The notes below the pieces were generated by a model. That model did no database searches. It had not been told where the DNA came from and saw nothing but the letters and a program-made list of their open reading frames with translations. From NCBI RefSeq assembly GCF_014195505.1, contig NZ_JACIBV010000001.1, forward strand, positions 2,108,001-2,172,000: DNA of 64,000 bases, written 5' to 3'. Positions 32,949 through 41,045 of this stretch are shown piece by piece. The stretch is from Nonomuraea dietziae. Lineage in GTDB: Bacteria; Actinomycetota; Actinomycetes; Streptosporangiales; Streptosporangiaceae. Positions within the stretch are counted from its first letter, which is position 1. Every line of letters begins with the position of its first letter. The position numbers and the translations under genes were made by a program.

Positions 32949-34921
32949 CGCTCCCGCGCGTCGTCGTCAGGGTCGCCGAGGGCGTGGTGAGCACCCCCGT
33001 GGGCTCGCGTCCGCTCGGCCCGCTCCCCCCTGCCGGCGCCCCTGCCCACGAGTACGGCAGGGCGCTGTTCGCCGCGCTCCTCGGCCCGCTCTGGCCCCGC
33101 GTGCTGGAGAACCACGCGGGACGAGGCGTCGAGCTGGCCCTCGATCTGCCCGCTGAGCTGCACGACCACATGTGGGAGGCCATGCACGACGGCGAGCACC
33201 CCCTCGGCGCCAACCCCGGTCTGCTCGTCGCGGTCACCAGGCTGGTCCCCTCGAACGCGGGCCCGCCGCCCGCCGTGAGGGGCGCGCCCAGGGTGCTGTT
33301 CGCCTCGGGCGCGAAACTGACCGAGCAGGTCATCCTGCCCGGCGCGATGTTCCTCGGCCTCCTGCGCGAGTGCGAGTCTGCGGGGCTGGCGCTGGCCAGG
33401 GTCGCCGACGGGCTGACCCTCGACGGCCTGACCCGCCGCTGCGCCGCCTTCGAGCCCGACCTGGTCCACCTGGTCGCCCATGGCAGACCCGACGAGGACG
33501 GCAGGGTCCTGGTCGACCTGGCGGGCGCCATGGCCACGCCCGAGCAACTGGTCGCCGCGCTGCTGGCGGGCGGGCGCAGGCCGCTCGCCGTCGTGCTCAG
33601 CGTCTGCCACACCGCCCGCCTGTCCCCCGCCTCGCTGGCCGCCTCGCTGATCGCGGCAGGGGTGCCGATCGTGGTCGCCATGGACGGCGAGATCGCCGAA
33701 CCCGCCTGCCGCCTGTTCTCCAAACGCCTGGTGCGGGCGCTGCTGAACGGCGACGGCGTCGCCGAGGCCGCCGCCCACGGCCGCAGGGCCGCGCTGATGG
33801 GCCAGCGCGATCCCGGCGACAGCGACGACTGGGCCAGGCCCACCGTCTACACCGCCTCCTCGCTGCCCGCCGCCTTCCAGCCCGTCGACCCCGCCCCCGC
33901 CCGCGCGATGCTGCGGATGGCCGAACAGCTCCAACTGGCCCAGCAGCCCCTCTACATCGGCCGCCGCAGCCTCTTCGACGAGGTCGACGCGCTGTTCAGC
34001 GCGCGAAGGGCGCTGCTGGTGGCCTGCGCCGAGGGCGACTTCCGCAGGCTCGGCGCCACCAGGCTGCTGCGCGAGATCGGCTTCAGGCTGCTGCACGACG
34101 GCCATGTCCCGCTCCTGCTCGCCCCTCGCGCCCACCCGACGGCGCCGCACTCCTTACGGCAGGTCGCCGCCCAGGTGCTGCAGGCCGTGGTCGACACCTG
34201 CGAACGCCTGTCGCTGCCGGCTCCCCCTCTCGAAACCGTGGCCTGCGCCGCGCCCTCCGGGCACGCCCAGTCGGCCGTACGGCGCGGTCTGCGCAAGGCG
34301 ATCGCCGCCTTCTCCGCCTCCTCCGACCCTCTCGACGTGGACGATCTTCGAGAGTCGCTCGCCGAGGACCTGTCCTCGTTCGCCCTGACGGCGCAGTCCC
34401 TCGGCGAGCCGTTCGGCCCCCACACCCGCGCCGTCGTCCTGGCCGAGGGCCTGCACCTGTGGGACGGCGCGCTGGGCTGGATCGCCGGCCGGCCTCCCGG
34501 CCTGCTCGACCTGCTCACGCCCAGCGGCCTCGGCCCACCCGAACGGCCGGCTCCCGTCATTGCCACGACCGCCGAGAGCGTCGAGCTGGGCCTGTTCAAG
34601 GCCGAGCGAGCGGGCATGGCCGCCTATCGGTTCGTCCCGCTCGCCGCGTTGCCTGAGGACGAGGCGACGCTCGGCTACCAGTGGGTCCTGCTGCAGCCGT
34701 GGCACGAGCAGGACCGCTACAAGAAGGTGTGGGTGGCCGCCCCCGGCCACGACAGGGAGATGCTGCGCGAGGCGTTCAGCACGCTGGAGGGGCGTCCCGC
34801 CATGGTCGACTACGAGCTCTACCTGGTCGCGCACGCCCTGGCCTCGGCGAAGATCTTCCTCTCCCACGACGACGAGGCGGCCTGGCGGGCCTACGCCGAG
34901 CTGAACAGGCTCGCGCCGTGA
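32945..34921 (+). CDS. CHAT-domain (caspase-like) protease
   Basis: A 658-aa protein starting at a GTG with AGGAGG upstream, inside a GTGA overlap. Residues about 110-300 form a CHAT peptidase domain. The catalytic His is H179 in 'DLVHLVAHGRPDEDGRVLV', and the Cys is C221 in 'PLAVVLSVCHTARLSPASLAASLIAAGVPIVVAMDGEIAEPACRLFSKRLVRAL'. From about residue 336 ('LYIGRRSLFDEVDALFSARRALLVACAEGDFRRLGATRLLREIGFRLL') there is an NTPase-like start with no Walker A GKT, so it looks like a degenerate STAND/AAA module. The remainder is helical. CHAT proteases are activated effectors in several bacterial conflict systems; the substrate here is unknown. Confidence 0.87.
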   Translation: MTLPRVVVRVAEGVVSTPVGSRPLGPLPPAGAPAHEYGRALFAALLGPLWPRVLENHAGRGVELALDLPAELHDHMWEAMHDGEHPLGANPGLLVAVTRLVPSNAGPPPAVRGAPRVLFASGAKLTEQVILPGAMFLGLLRECESAGLALARVADGLTLDGLTRRCAAFEPDLVHLVAHGRPDEDGRVLVDLAGAMATPEQLVAALLAGGRRPLAVVLSVCHTARLSPASLAASLIAAGVPIVVAMDGEIAEPACRLFSKRLVRALLNGDGVAEAAAHGRRAALMGQRDPGDSDDWARPTVYTASSLPAAFQPVDPAPARAMLRMAEQLQLAQQPLYIGRRSLFDEVDALFSARRALLVACAEGDFRRLGATRLLREIGFRLLHDGHVPLLLAPRAHPTAPHSLRQVAAQVLQAVVDTCERLSLPAPPLETVACAAPSGHAQSAVRRGLRKAIAAFSASSDPLDVDDLRESLAEDLSSFALTAQSLGEPFGPHTRAVVLAEGLHLWDGALGWIAGRPPGLLDLLTPSGLGPPERPAPVIATTAESVELGLFKAERAGMAAYRFVPLAALPEDEATLGYQWVLLQPWHEQDRYKKVWVAAPGHDREMLREAFSTLEGRPAMVDYELYLVAHALASAKIFLSHDDEAAWRAYAELNRLAP

Positions 34922-37900
34922 CCGGGCTGCAGGAGGAGCTCGAGCGCCTGCGCGCCCAGCGCTTCGCCGCCTATCCGGCCGCGACCCTGGCCGCCCTGGC
35001 GCTGCTGCCGCGCTGGACGGACACGCTGGCGCGCACGGCAGAGCTCGGTGCGGTCCCCGAAGAGCTGGTGGAGAGCACGATGCTGCTCCTCGACGACGGG
35101 GGGCAGGAGCGGGCCTTCTGGGTGCGTGAGAGCGTCAGGGCGGAGCTGGGCGCCTATCTCCGGCGCGAACACGCCGACACGCTGCGGCGAGCGCTACGGC
35201 GCCTGACCGGGCTCCTTTACAGGGTAGATCACGACTGGTTCACGGTCGCCGACGTCCACGAGAAGGACCCCACCGGGCTGCGGCTGCTGCGGGAGGTGTC
35301 CGACCGGGTCGAGGCGGGACGGCTGCCCGAGGCCGCCAGGCTCGTGGCGACCGCCGAGGCGCTGGCCGACGTGCTCGGCGGCCATCTGACCGGGTCGGCG
35401 CGCAGGGCCGCCTGGCGGCTGGCCAGAGCCACCCGCGAGGCCGAGGACGCCCATCGCCTGCGTCACTACCAGCGCAGGGACGAGATCGAGGAGGAGATGC
35501 TCGTCGGGCCGTCGTGGGCGGTGCACCTGCTCGGCTCGGGCGGCGCCGGCAAGACCATGCTCGTCAGGCGCCTGGCCACCAGGGTCACCACGGCCAGGGT
35601 GGACTTCGACCATCTCGACCCGCGCTATCCGGAGAGCCGTCCAGGCGAGATGTTCACCGCGCTCGCGGTGGACCTGCTCGGCTGGGTGGGCAGCAGGGCA
35701 GGCGAGGCGGCCTACCGGCGCTTCCTCGACGCGGTGGAGGAGCTGCACGAGGAGCTGGCCAGGCCGTATCGGCTGGAGAGCAGGACCGAACCGCTGCTCG
35801 ACCGGATGGTCGCCGCCTTCGCCGGGTTGCTCACCTCGCTCGACCAGGAGGTCACACTCGTCCTCGACACGTGCGAGGAACTGGCCAAGCTCTACCCGCC
35901 CGGCGAGCCCGCGCCAGGCATCGACATGACGTTCGCGCTGCTGGAGCGGCTGCACGCGCTGGTGCCCTCGCTGCGCGTCGTGCTGGCGGGACGACGCTGG
36001 CTGGTGCCGCCGCCCTCCGGGGCGCCTTCGGGCCCGCTGCTGCGGCCGCGGCCGTATCTGCGGGTGCTGCCCGTCGGCGGGTTCACCAGGGCCGAGGCCG
36101 AGCGCTACCTGACGGCCAGGGGCCTGCCCCCACGCTTCACCCCCGCGGTGCTGTCGCGAGCGGCGGGCGAGAACGGCTACAACCCCTTCGACCTCGCCGT
36201 CCACGCCGACTGGGTGCTCGCGGAACCGTCGCTCGATCCCGCCTCCCTCGTCACCGATCCTGGCGACCCCTACATCGAGCGCCGGGTGATCGGCCGCCTG
36301 CGCGACCCCGCGCTGGTGCGCTGCCTGGGCGTGGCCGCCGAGCTCGGCACGCTCGACAGGGCGCTGGCGGCGGCCGAGTTCGCGGCGCTCGGGGTCGAGG
36401 CCGACGCCGTGTTCGGCGAGCTGGCGGCCCAGGAGTGGGCTCGCGTGCGCGCCCACACTCCCGACGGTCGCCCGTCGGTGGTGGAGCTGGAGGCGCAGCT
36501 GTGCGCGCGCCTGCGCGCGGTGACGTCCGCCGATCCCGATCGCTTTCCCCTGCACGGCCGCCGTCTGGGCCGTACGGCCGCCGAACTGGTCAGGGGGGTG
36601 GAGTCGATCGCGGAGGCGCCGGTGGCGACGCTCCTGGCCGCCCTTCGCCTGCTGCCGTCGGGAGAGGCGCTCGCGCTGTGGGCGGAGGTGGAGGCGCGGG
36701 TGGTGGCTGAGCGGGCGTGGGGGTGGGCCGAGCATGTCACGGCCCGCGCCGCCGCCGACCTCACCGACACCGCCGACCGCCTCCTCAGTCACCCCTCCCC
36801 CTTCTCACCCGAACGGAGCGACTCCCCCTCCCCCGACCGCCGCTCGGAGGGCCGCCGCTCGGAGGACCGCCGCTCTGGCGGCGATCGGCGGGCAGGTGTG
36901 CTCGCCGGGGTGCGGGAGGTGCTCGCGGCGGTGCTGTCCACGCAGGCCGCGACCCGCGTCCAGACCGGAGGTGGAGGAGTGGCCGCGCTGTGGTGGCACG
37001 TCCTGCGCTTCGGCAACGCGGTCCAGCGCGACCGTGCCCTGCTGGGGCTGGTGTCCGCCGGCGAGGGCGACATCGACTTCCCCGCCGAACTGCGCAGGAT
37101 CGTGGCCACCGGCACGAACCTGGCAGCCCCGGACGCCGAAACCGGCGCGGAGGCTGACGAGGGAACGAAATCCACGGTGAGAACGCCCGCCGGCTCGACC
37201 GTGGGCGTGCTCGCGGGATCCATCGCCGCCGCCGCCGACCGCTGGATGATCGAAGGCCGATGGAGTGACCTGCGCGCCGCGGACCTCCTCGCCGTCGCCG
37301 AGGCGGGCGTCGACCCCGCCGTCCGTTCTCTTCTCTACGGCCAGGCCGCCCTCCTCGCGCAGGCCGCGGAGGAGCGGACTCATGATCCACGAGAGCTGGC
37401 CGCCCTCGCTGTGGAGACGCTCGAAGGCCCGCGCGGGGCAGGCCAGGCACCGGCGCTCTTCCGCGTGTCCGCCGCCGACTTCCCTCCTGGCTGCGACGCC
37501 CGCGCCCGGGCCGCGCTCGTCAGCCTGCTGATCAGGAGCGCCTCCGACGAACCCTCCGCCAGCTCGCCCGAGCGCCGGCCTCCCGGCGGACCGGCCGAGA
37601 GCAGACCCACCGACAGCGGACCCGCCGCGAGCGAACCGGACGAAAGCAGCCCGGCCGGCAGCGGACCGGCCGACGGGCAGCCCGGCGTCGGGGTGGTGGA
37701 CCCCGAGCAGTCCGACGCCAGGCCGGTCGACGCCAGGCCGATGGACGCCGGGCAGTCCGGCGTCGGGCCGGTGGGCGGGCGACGCGGAAGCGCGCCGGTG
37801 GGCGAGGGCGACGGGAAGGCGTCCCAGGGGGAAGGCACGGGCGGGCCGAGAGAGGAGCTGGGCAGCCTGGAGGCGTTGTTCGCCGCGGGGCTGCCCCGCT

Positions 37901-40047
37901 CTGTGGACGCCGACCGGTGGCTCTCCCTCACGCTGCTCCTGCTGTGCGCGCGCGGGCGGGCGACAGGCTCGACGCTGGGGCTTCTGCCGACCACCGGGTA
38001 CCCGCTGTGGCGGGGTGGCAGCGCGTGGGTGCACAGGCGGATCCAGCCGTTCGCGGTCAGTCTGGCGTGGGCACGGATGGCGCGCGGCGAGTACGGCCAG
38101 GCGGCCGCCGTCCTGCGAGCCCGCCTGCGCGAGGCGCTGGAGGCCGGCGACGACCCCGCGACGGTGGAGGAGTGCCAGCTCGCTCTGCTCATGGTCTGCC
38201 GCAGGGAGCGCGACCTGCGGCACTATCCGGGGGTCAGGGACCTGTCGCTGCACGGTTCACCGCTGTGCAGGGCGGAGGCCTGGCTGACGCTGACCCTGGT
38301 GGAGGGCGAGCGGCCCCGCTCGATCAGCGAGGCAGGCTCCTGGTACGGCTGGTGGCGCTGCCAGGATGTGAACTCGCTCCAGGACGGGCACCGGCCGCCG
38401 CCACGTCAGGAGGAGGGCGTCCCAGCCGCGCTCCTGCGCGCGGCGGCGACCGAGGCGAGCCTCCTGACCGGAGGCGGCGACCCTCCCGTCGAGCCCCCCG
38501 GCCCGCTCGACCCGCGTCTCGGCTGGGTGCGCGGCGTCACCCTGCTCACCGAGGCGGAGGTGCTCGCGCTGCGCTTCCCCGCCCAGGCCGCGCGCCTCCT
38601 CGAGCAGGCGTCCGTGCTGCTCGGCCGCGACTCCGAGCTCGGAAGGCAGGCCGCGCTGCTGGCGGCGATGGCCGGGATCCGCTCCGGAGCGCCCCTGGAG
38701 GCCGGCCGCAGGGAGCCGGCGAAGCCGCTGTCAGGAGGATGGGTGGTGCGCACGACCGCGCTGAGCCGCCTGTCCTGGACCACCAGCGTCTCAGGGCTGC
38801 CCGAGCTCGCCCTCCCGGACCTCTCGCGGCCGTCGCTCCCGCAGTGGGTGTACGGCGGCGAGCAGCCGCTCGGCAGGCCTGATCAGAGCGCTGACGACCC
38901 GACGCGGGGCGAGCGCGGCTCCGACCGCCTGCTGCCGACGAGACGCCGGCCGCCCGCCGACGCCAGAGAACAACCGGACGACGGCTCTCCCCACCCGCAG
39001 CGGCGGCCTTCCGTGAACGACCAGGACCCCGCCCCCACCACGGCAGAGGACGAGCCGGAGTCGGAGTGGATCTCGGGATGGAAGATCGCCGCGGTGCTGG
39101 TGGCCTTCGTGGGCGTGGTCGCGTTTCAGGCGTTCCTCCCTCAGATCATGAGCGCGTTGGGCCCGACGGTCGTCGTCGCCGGATGCGTCCTGGCCGCGGC
39201 AGCCGGCGCGGTGCACTGGAGCGGCATCCTGTCCACCGCGATGACCGCCGAGATCAGCGACGGCTCCACCGACCTGCTTCTGCACGGGTCGGGGGAATGG
39301 CGAGGCCAGGCGTGGGGGCCGGGCGTCCCGACGTGGCTGGCGCCGTCGCGGCATGTCGCCACCGTGCGGACGACCTGGCACGAGGCGCGGCCCAGACCAT
39401 GGGTGAAGGCCGTCAGACTCGTGAGCACAAACCGCGTCATCGACGGTGACGTGGAGTTCGGGCTGTTCGGGCACCTTCCCCCCGCACGGCTGCCCGCGAT
39501 GTTCCGTTCGTTCCACTCACGGGCGCGGTTGACGCCTGTCAGCCCGCAGGGCGACTACAGGGGGCCCGATCACCTCGCGCCGCGCGCGCTGTCGGGAGGG
39601 CGTGCCCTCTGGGTGGGCACGCTGGTGCGCACCGCCGACGGGCTGCGCCTGCGCGTCGCCGACGACAGATCCGCCCCTTCGGGCGCGCAGTCGAGGGAGC
39701 GGCTGATGGATCTCGCCCCGCCGCCCGACTTCGTGGTGCTGCAGGCCGAGCCCGTGGACGGCCCGCCCGAGCCTCTCGGCTCCGCTCATGCCCTGGCGGC
39801 GAGCCTGGCCCGCGCGCTCTGCGAAGGCGGGACGCCCGCCGCGCTCGTCGTGCCTCCCCTGCCCGACGAGCTCGCAGCCCAGGTGATCGCCGCGTGCGCC
39901 GACTGGCCGATGTGGCGACAAGGCGAGGTACTCGACGCCAGGAGCCTGCTCAGGCTGCAGCGGCACCTGAGGAAGATCATCGGAGCCGGTTCCGAGGTGC
40001 TGTGCGACCTGATCCTGTTCCTTCCCATCGACCCGGAGGATGAATGA
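34918..40047 (+). CDS. Giant STAND-type NTPase with helical arrays and C-terminal membrane segment
   Basis: A 1709-aa protein; GTG start in a GTGA overlap with the CHAT gene. Residues 1-195 are helical. The NTPase has Walker A at 206-213 ('LGSGGAGKTMLVRRL') and Walker B about 312-322 ('VTLVLDTCEELAKLY'). A sensor-like 'LRVVLAGRRWLVPP' and winged-helix-like sequences run to about 620. Two helix-rich regions (about 660-875 and 985-1310) follow, separated by low-complexity linkers rich in Arg/Ser (622-660), Pro/Gly/Asp/Ser (877-981) and Arg/Pro/Asp (1312-1383). Two hydrophobic helices ('IAAVLVAFVGVVAFQAFL' and 'VVVAGCVLAAAAGAVHW', about 1388-1435) precede a ~270-residue C-terminal domain. It likely senses a signal, oligomerises on nucleotide binding and activates the CHAT protease; this is inference from domain logic. 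Confidence 0.85.
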   Translation: MTGLQEELERLRAQRFAAYPAATLAALALLPRWTDTLARTAELGAVPEELVESTMLLLDDGGQERAFWVRESVRAELGAYLRREHADTLRRALRRLTGLLYRVDHDWFTVADVHEKDPTGLRLLREVSDRVEAGRLPEAARLVATAEALADVLGGHLTGSARRAAWRLARATREAEDAHRLRHYQRRDEIEEEMLVGPSWAVHLLGSGGAGKTMLVRRLATRVTTARVDFDHLDPRYPESRPGEMFTALAVDLLGWVGSRAGEAAYRRFLDAVEELHEELARPYRLESRTEPLLDRMVAAFAGLLTSLDQEVTLVLDTCEELAKLYPPGEPAPGIDMTFALLERLHALVPSLRVVLAGRRWLVPPPSGAPSGPLLRPRPYLRVLPVGGFTRAEAERYLTARGLPPRFTPAVLSRAAGENGYNPFDLAVHADWVLAEPSLDPASLVTDPGDPYIERRVIGRLRDPALVRCLGVAAELGTLDRALAAAEFAALGVEADAVFGELAAQEWARVRAHTPDGRPSVVELEAQLCARLRAVTSADPDRFPLHGRRLGRTAAELVRGVESIAEAPVATLLAALRLLPSGEALALWAEVEARVVAERAWGWAEHVTARAAADLTDTADRLLSHPSPFSPERSDSPSPDRRSEGRRSEDRRSGGDRRAGVLAGVREVLAAVLSTQAATRVQTGGGGVAALWWHVLRFGNAVQRDRALLGLVSAGEGDIDFPAELRRIVATGTNLAAPDAETGAEADEGTKSTVRTPAGSTVGVLAGSIAAAADRWMIEGRWSDLRAADLLAVAEAGVDPAVRSLLYGQAALLAQAAEERTHDPRELAALAVETLEGPRGAGQAPALFRVSAADFPPGCDARARAALVSLLIRSASDEPSASSPERRPPGGPAESRPTDSGPAASEPDESSPAGSGPADGQPGVGVVDPEQSDARPVDARPMDAGQSGVGPVGGRRGSAPVGEGDGKASQGEGTGGPREELGSLEALFAAGLPRSVDADRWLSLTLLLLCARGRATGSTLGLLPTTGYPLWRGGSAWVHRRIQPFAVSLAWARMARGEYGQAAAVLRARLREALEAGDDPATVEECQLALLMVCRRERDLRHYPGVRDLSLHGSPLCRAEAWLTLTLVEGERPRSISEAGSWYGWWRCQDVNSLQDGHRPPPRQEEGVPAALLRAAATEASLLTGGGDPPVEPPGPLDPRLGWVRGVTLLTEAEVLALRFPAQAARLLEQASVLLGRDSELGRQAALLAAMAGIRSGAPLEAGRREPAKPLSGGWVVRTTALSRLSWTTSVSGLPELALPDLSRPSLPQWVYGGEQPLGRPDQSADDPTRGERGSDRLLPTRRRPPADAREQPDDGSPHPQRRPSVNDQDPAPTTAEDEPESEWISGWKIAAVLVAFVGVVAFQAFLPQIMSALGPTVVVAGCVLAAAAGAVHWSGILSTAMTAEISDGSTDLLLHGSGEWRGQAWGPGVPTWLAPSRHVATVRTTWHEARPRPWVKAVRLVSTNRVIDGDVEFGLFGHLPPARLPAMFRSFHSRARLTPVSPQGDYRGPDHLAPRALSGGRALWVGTLVRTADGLRLRVADDRSAPSGAQSRERLMDLAPPPDFVVLQAEPVDGPPEPLGSAHALAASLARALCEGGTPAALVVPPLPDELAAQVIAACADWPMWRQGEVLDARSLLRLQRHLRKIIGAGSEVLCDLILFLPIDPEDE

Positions 40048-41045
40048 GCCGTCTGTCCCAGTGGTTCAGCGCCAAGGCCGACCACGTCCACCTGGAGTTC
40101 ATCCCCGACCCTGGCTCCAGGCCGCTCGTCCCCCGCGAGGGCTACGTGCGGCTGTGGCTGACCGAGGGGTTCCTCGCCCAGCGCAGGTCGTGGGGCAACG
40201 ACCACTTCCCCGCCCTGCACGGCGGGCTCACCCTCAACTTCCTGGGCACCCAGCCCGTCGGGTTCAAGGCGGTCAGCACGCCCGCGTGGTCCACGCCGGG
40301 CGTCCACCTCGACCTGCAGGTCTCGCCGCTGGTGCCGTACAACGGCGGGGTGGTCACCGTCGAGGCCGGGCTCTACCAGGTCACGCAGCAGGGGCCGCTG
40401 GGCGCCGCCGTCCAGGTGCTGGGCAAGCTCGCGGGCCTGGTCGGCCCGCCGCTGGCGACCGCGGCCACCATCGCGGAGAAGATGTCCGAGGGCCTGGAGG
40501 TGGTGCTGGAGGCGACGGGAGACCAGCCGAGGCTGGGCGTCCACTGGAGCATGGTGGCGCCAGGCGGCGGCGGCAGGCCGGTGCAGGCGGGGCATCTGGT
40601 GGTGCTCGACGCGCCCGCGCCGCCGGGAAGGCTGGAGATCGTCGAGGGACGGCTCAGGGCCGACGGCCGGCCGGTGCTGCTCGACTACCTGGTGCTGCGT
40701 GTGGAGTGCCGCGAGGAGCGCGACGACCCGATCACGCCCGAGCTCGAGCAGCTCATCAGGCGGGCGGTCGAGGACGGCCTGCGCGGCAACACCGAGTCGA
40801 TGAACGCGATCAGGACCGAGGCGATCGTGCGGGCGTGGACCTCCTCCGACCTGGTGCCGAAGGACCAGCGGCGGGTGGCGCTGCTCATCCGCGACGAGAT
40901 CGACGCGGCCAGGCCGCTCGGCGTCGTTCCGGTGGAGAGGCTGGCGGCCAGGATGGTCTCGCGCGACTCGCCCGAGCTGAAGGGGCTGCGGCTGGAGGAG
41001 CTGATCAGCGGGCCGACACGCCGGGGTGGTACTTGGGCACCCTGA
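40044..41045 (+). CDS. Uncharacterised protein, last gene of CHAT/STAND operon
   Basis: A 333-aa protein, ATG in an ATGA overlap with the NTPase gene. The first ~120 residues are beta-rich ('DHVHLEFIPDPGSRPLVPREGYVRLWLTEGFLAQ'). A hydrophobic Gly/Ala-rich helical stretch follows ('GAAVQVLGKLAGLVGPPLATAATIAEKMSEGLEVVLEATG', about 125-165), then another beta-rich segment. The C-terminus is helical and charged ('LEQLIRRAVEDGLRGNTESMNAIRTEAIVRAWTSSDLVPKDQRRVALLIRDEIDAARPLGVVPVERLAARMV'). No known family recognised. Its last 41 bp are antisense to the end of the sensor kinase gene, so its C-terminal residues are shaped by that overlap. Confidence 0.75.
   Translation: MSRLSQWFSAKADHVHLEFIPDPGSRPLVPREGYVRLWLTEGFLAQRRSWGNDHFPALHGGLTLNFLGTQPVGFKAVSTPAWSTPGVHLDLQVSPLVPYNGGVVTVEAGLYQVTQQGPLGAAVQVLGKLAGLVGPPLATAATIAEKMSEGLEVVLEATGDQPRLGVHWSMVAPGGGGRPVQAGHLVVLDAPAPPGRLEIVEGRLRADGRPVLLDYLVLRVECREERDDPITPELEQLIRRAVEDGLRGNTESMNAIRTEAIVRAWTSSDLVPKDQRRVALLIRDEIDAARPLGVVPVERLAARMVSRDSPELKGLRLEELISGPTRRGGTWAP

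Noticed and set aside
29167..41045. Identical 41-bp tail overlaps (lacI/symporter and operon/kinase) as a sign of shared mechanism
   Set aside because: The two overlaps have the same length but unrelated sequences; judged coincidence.
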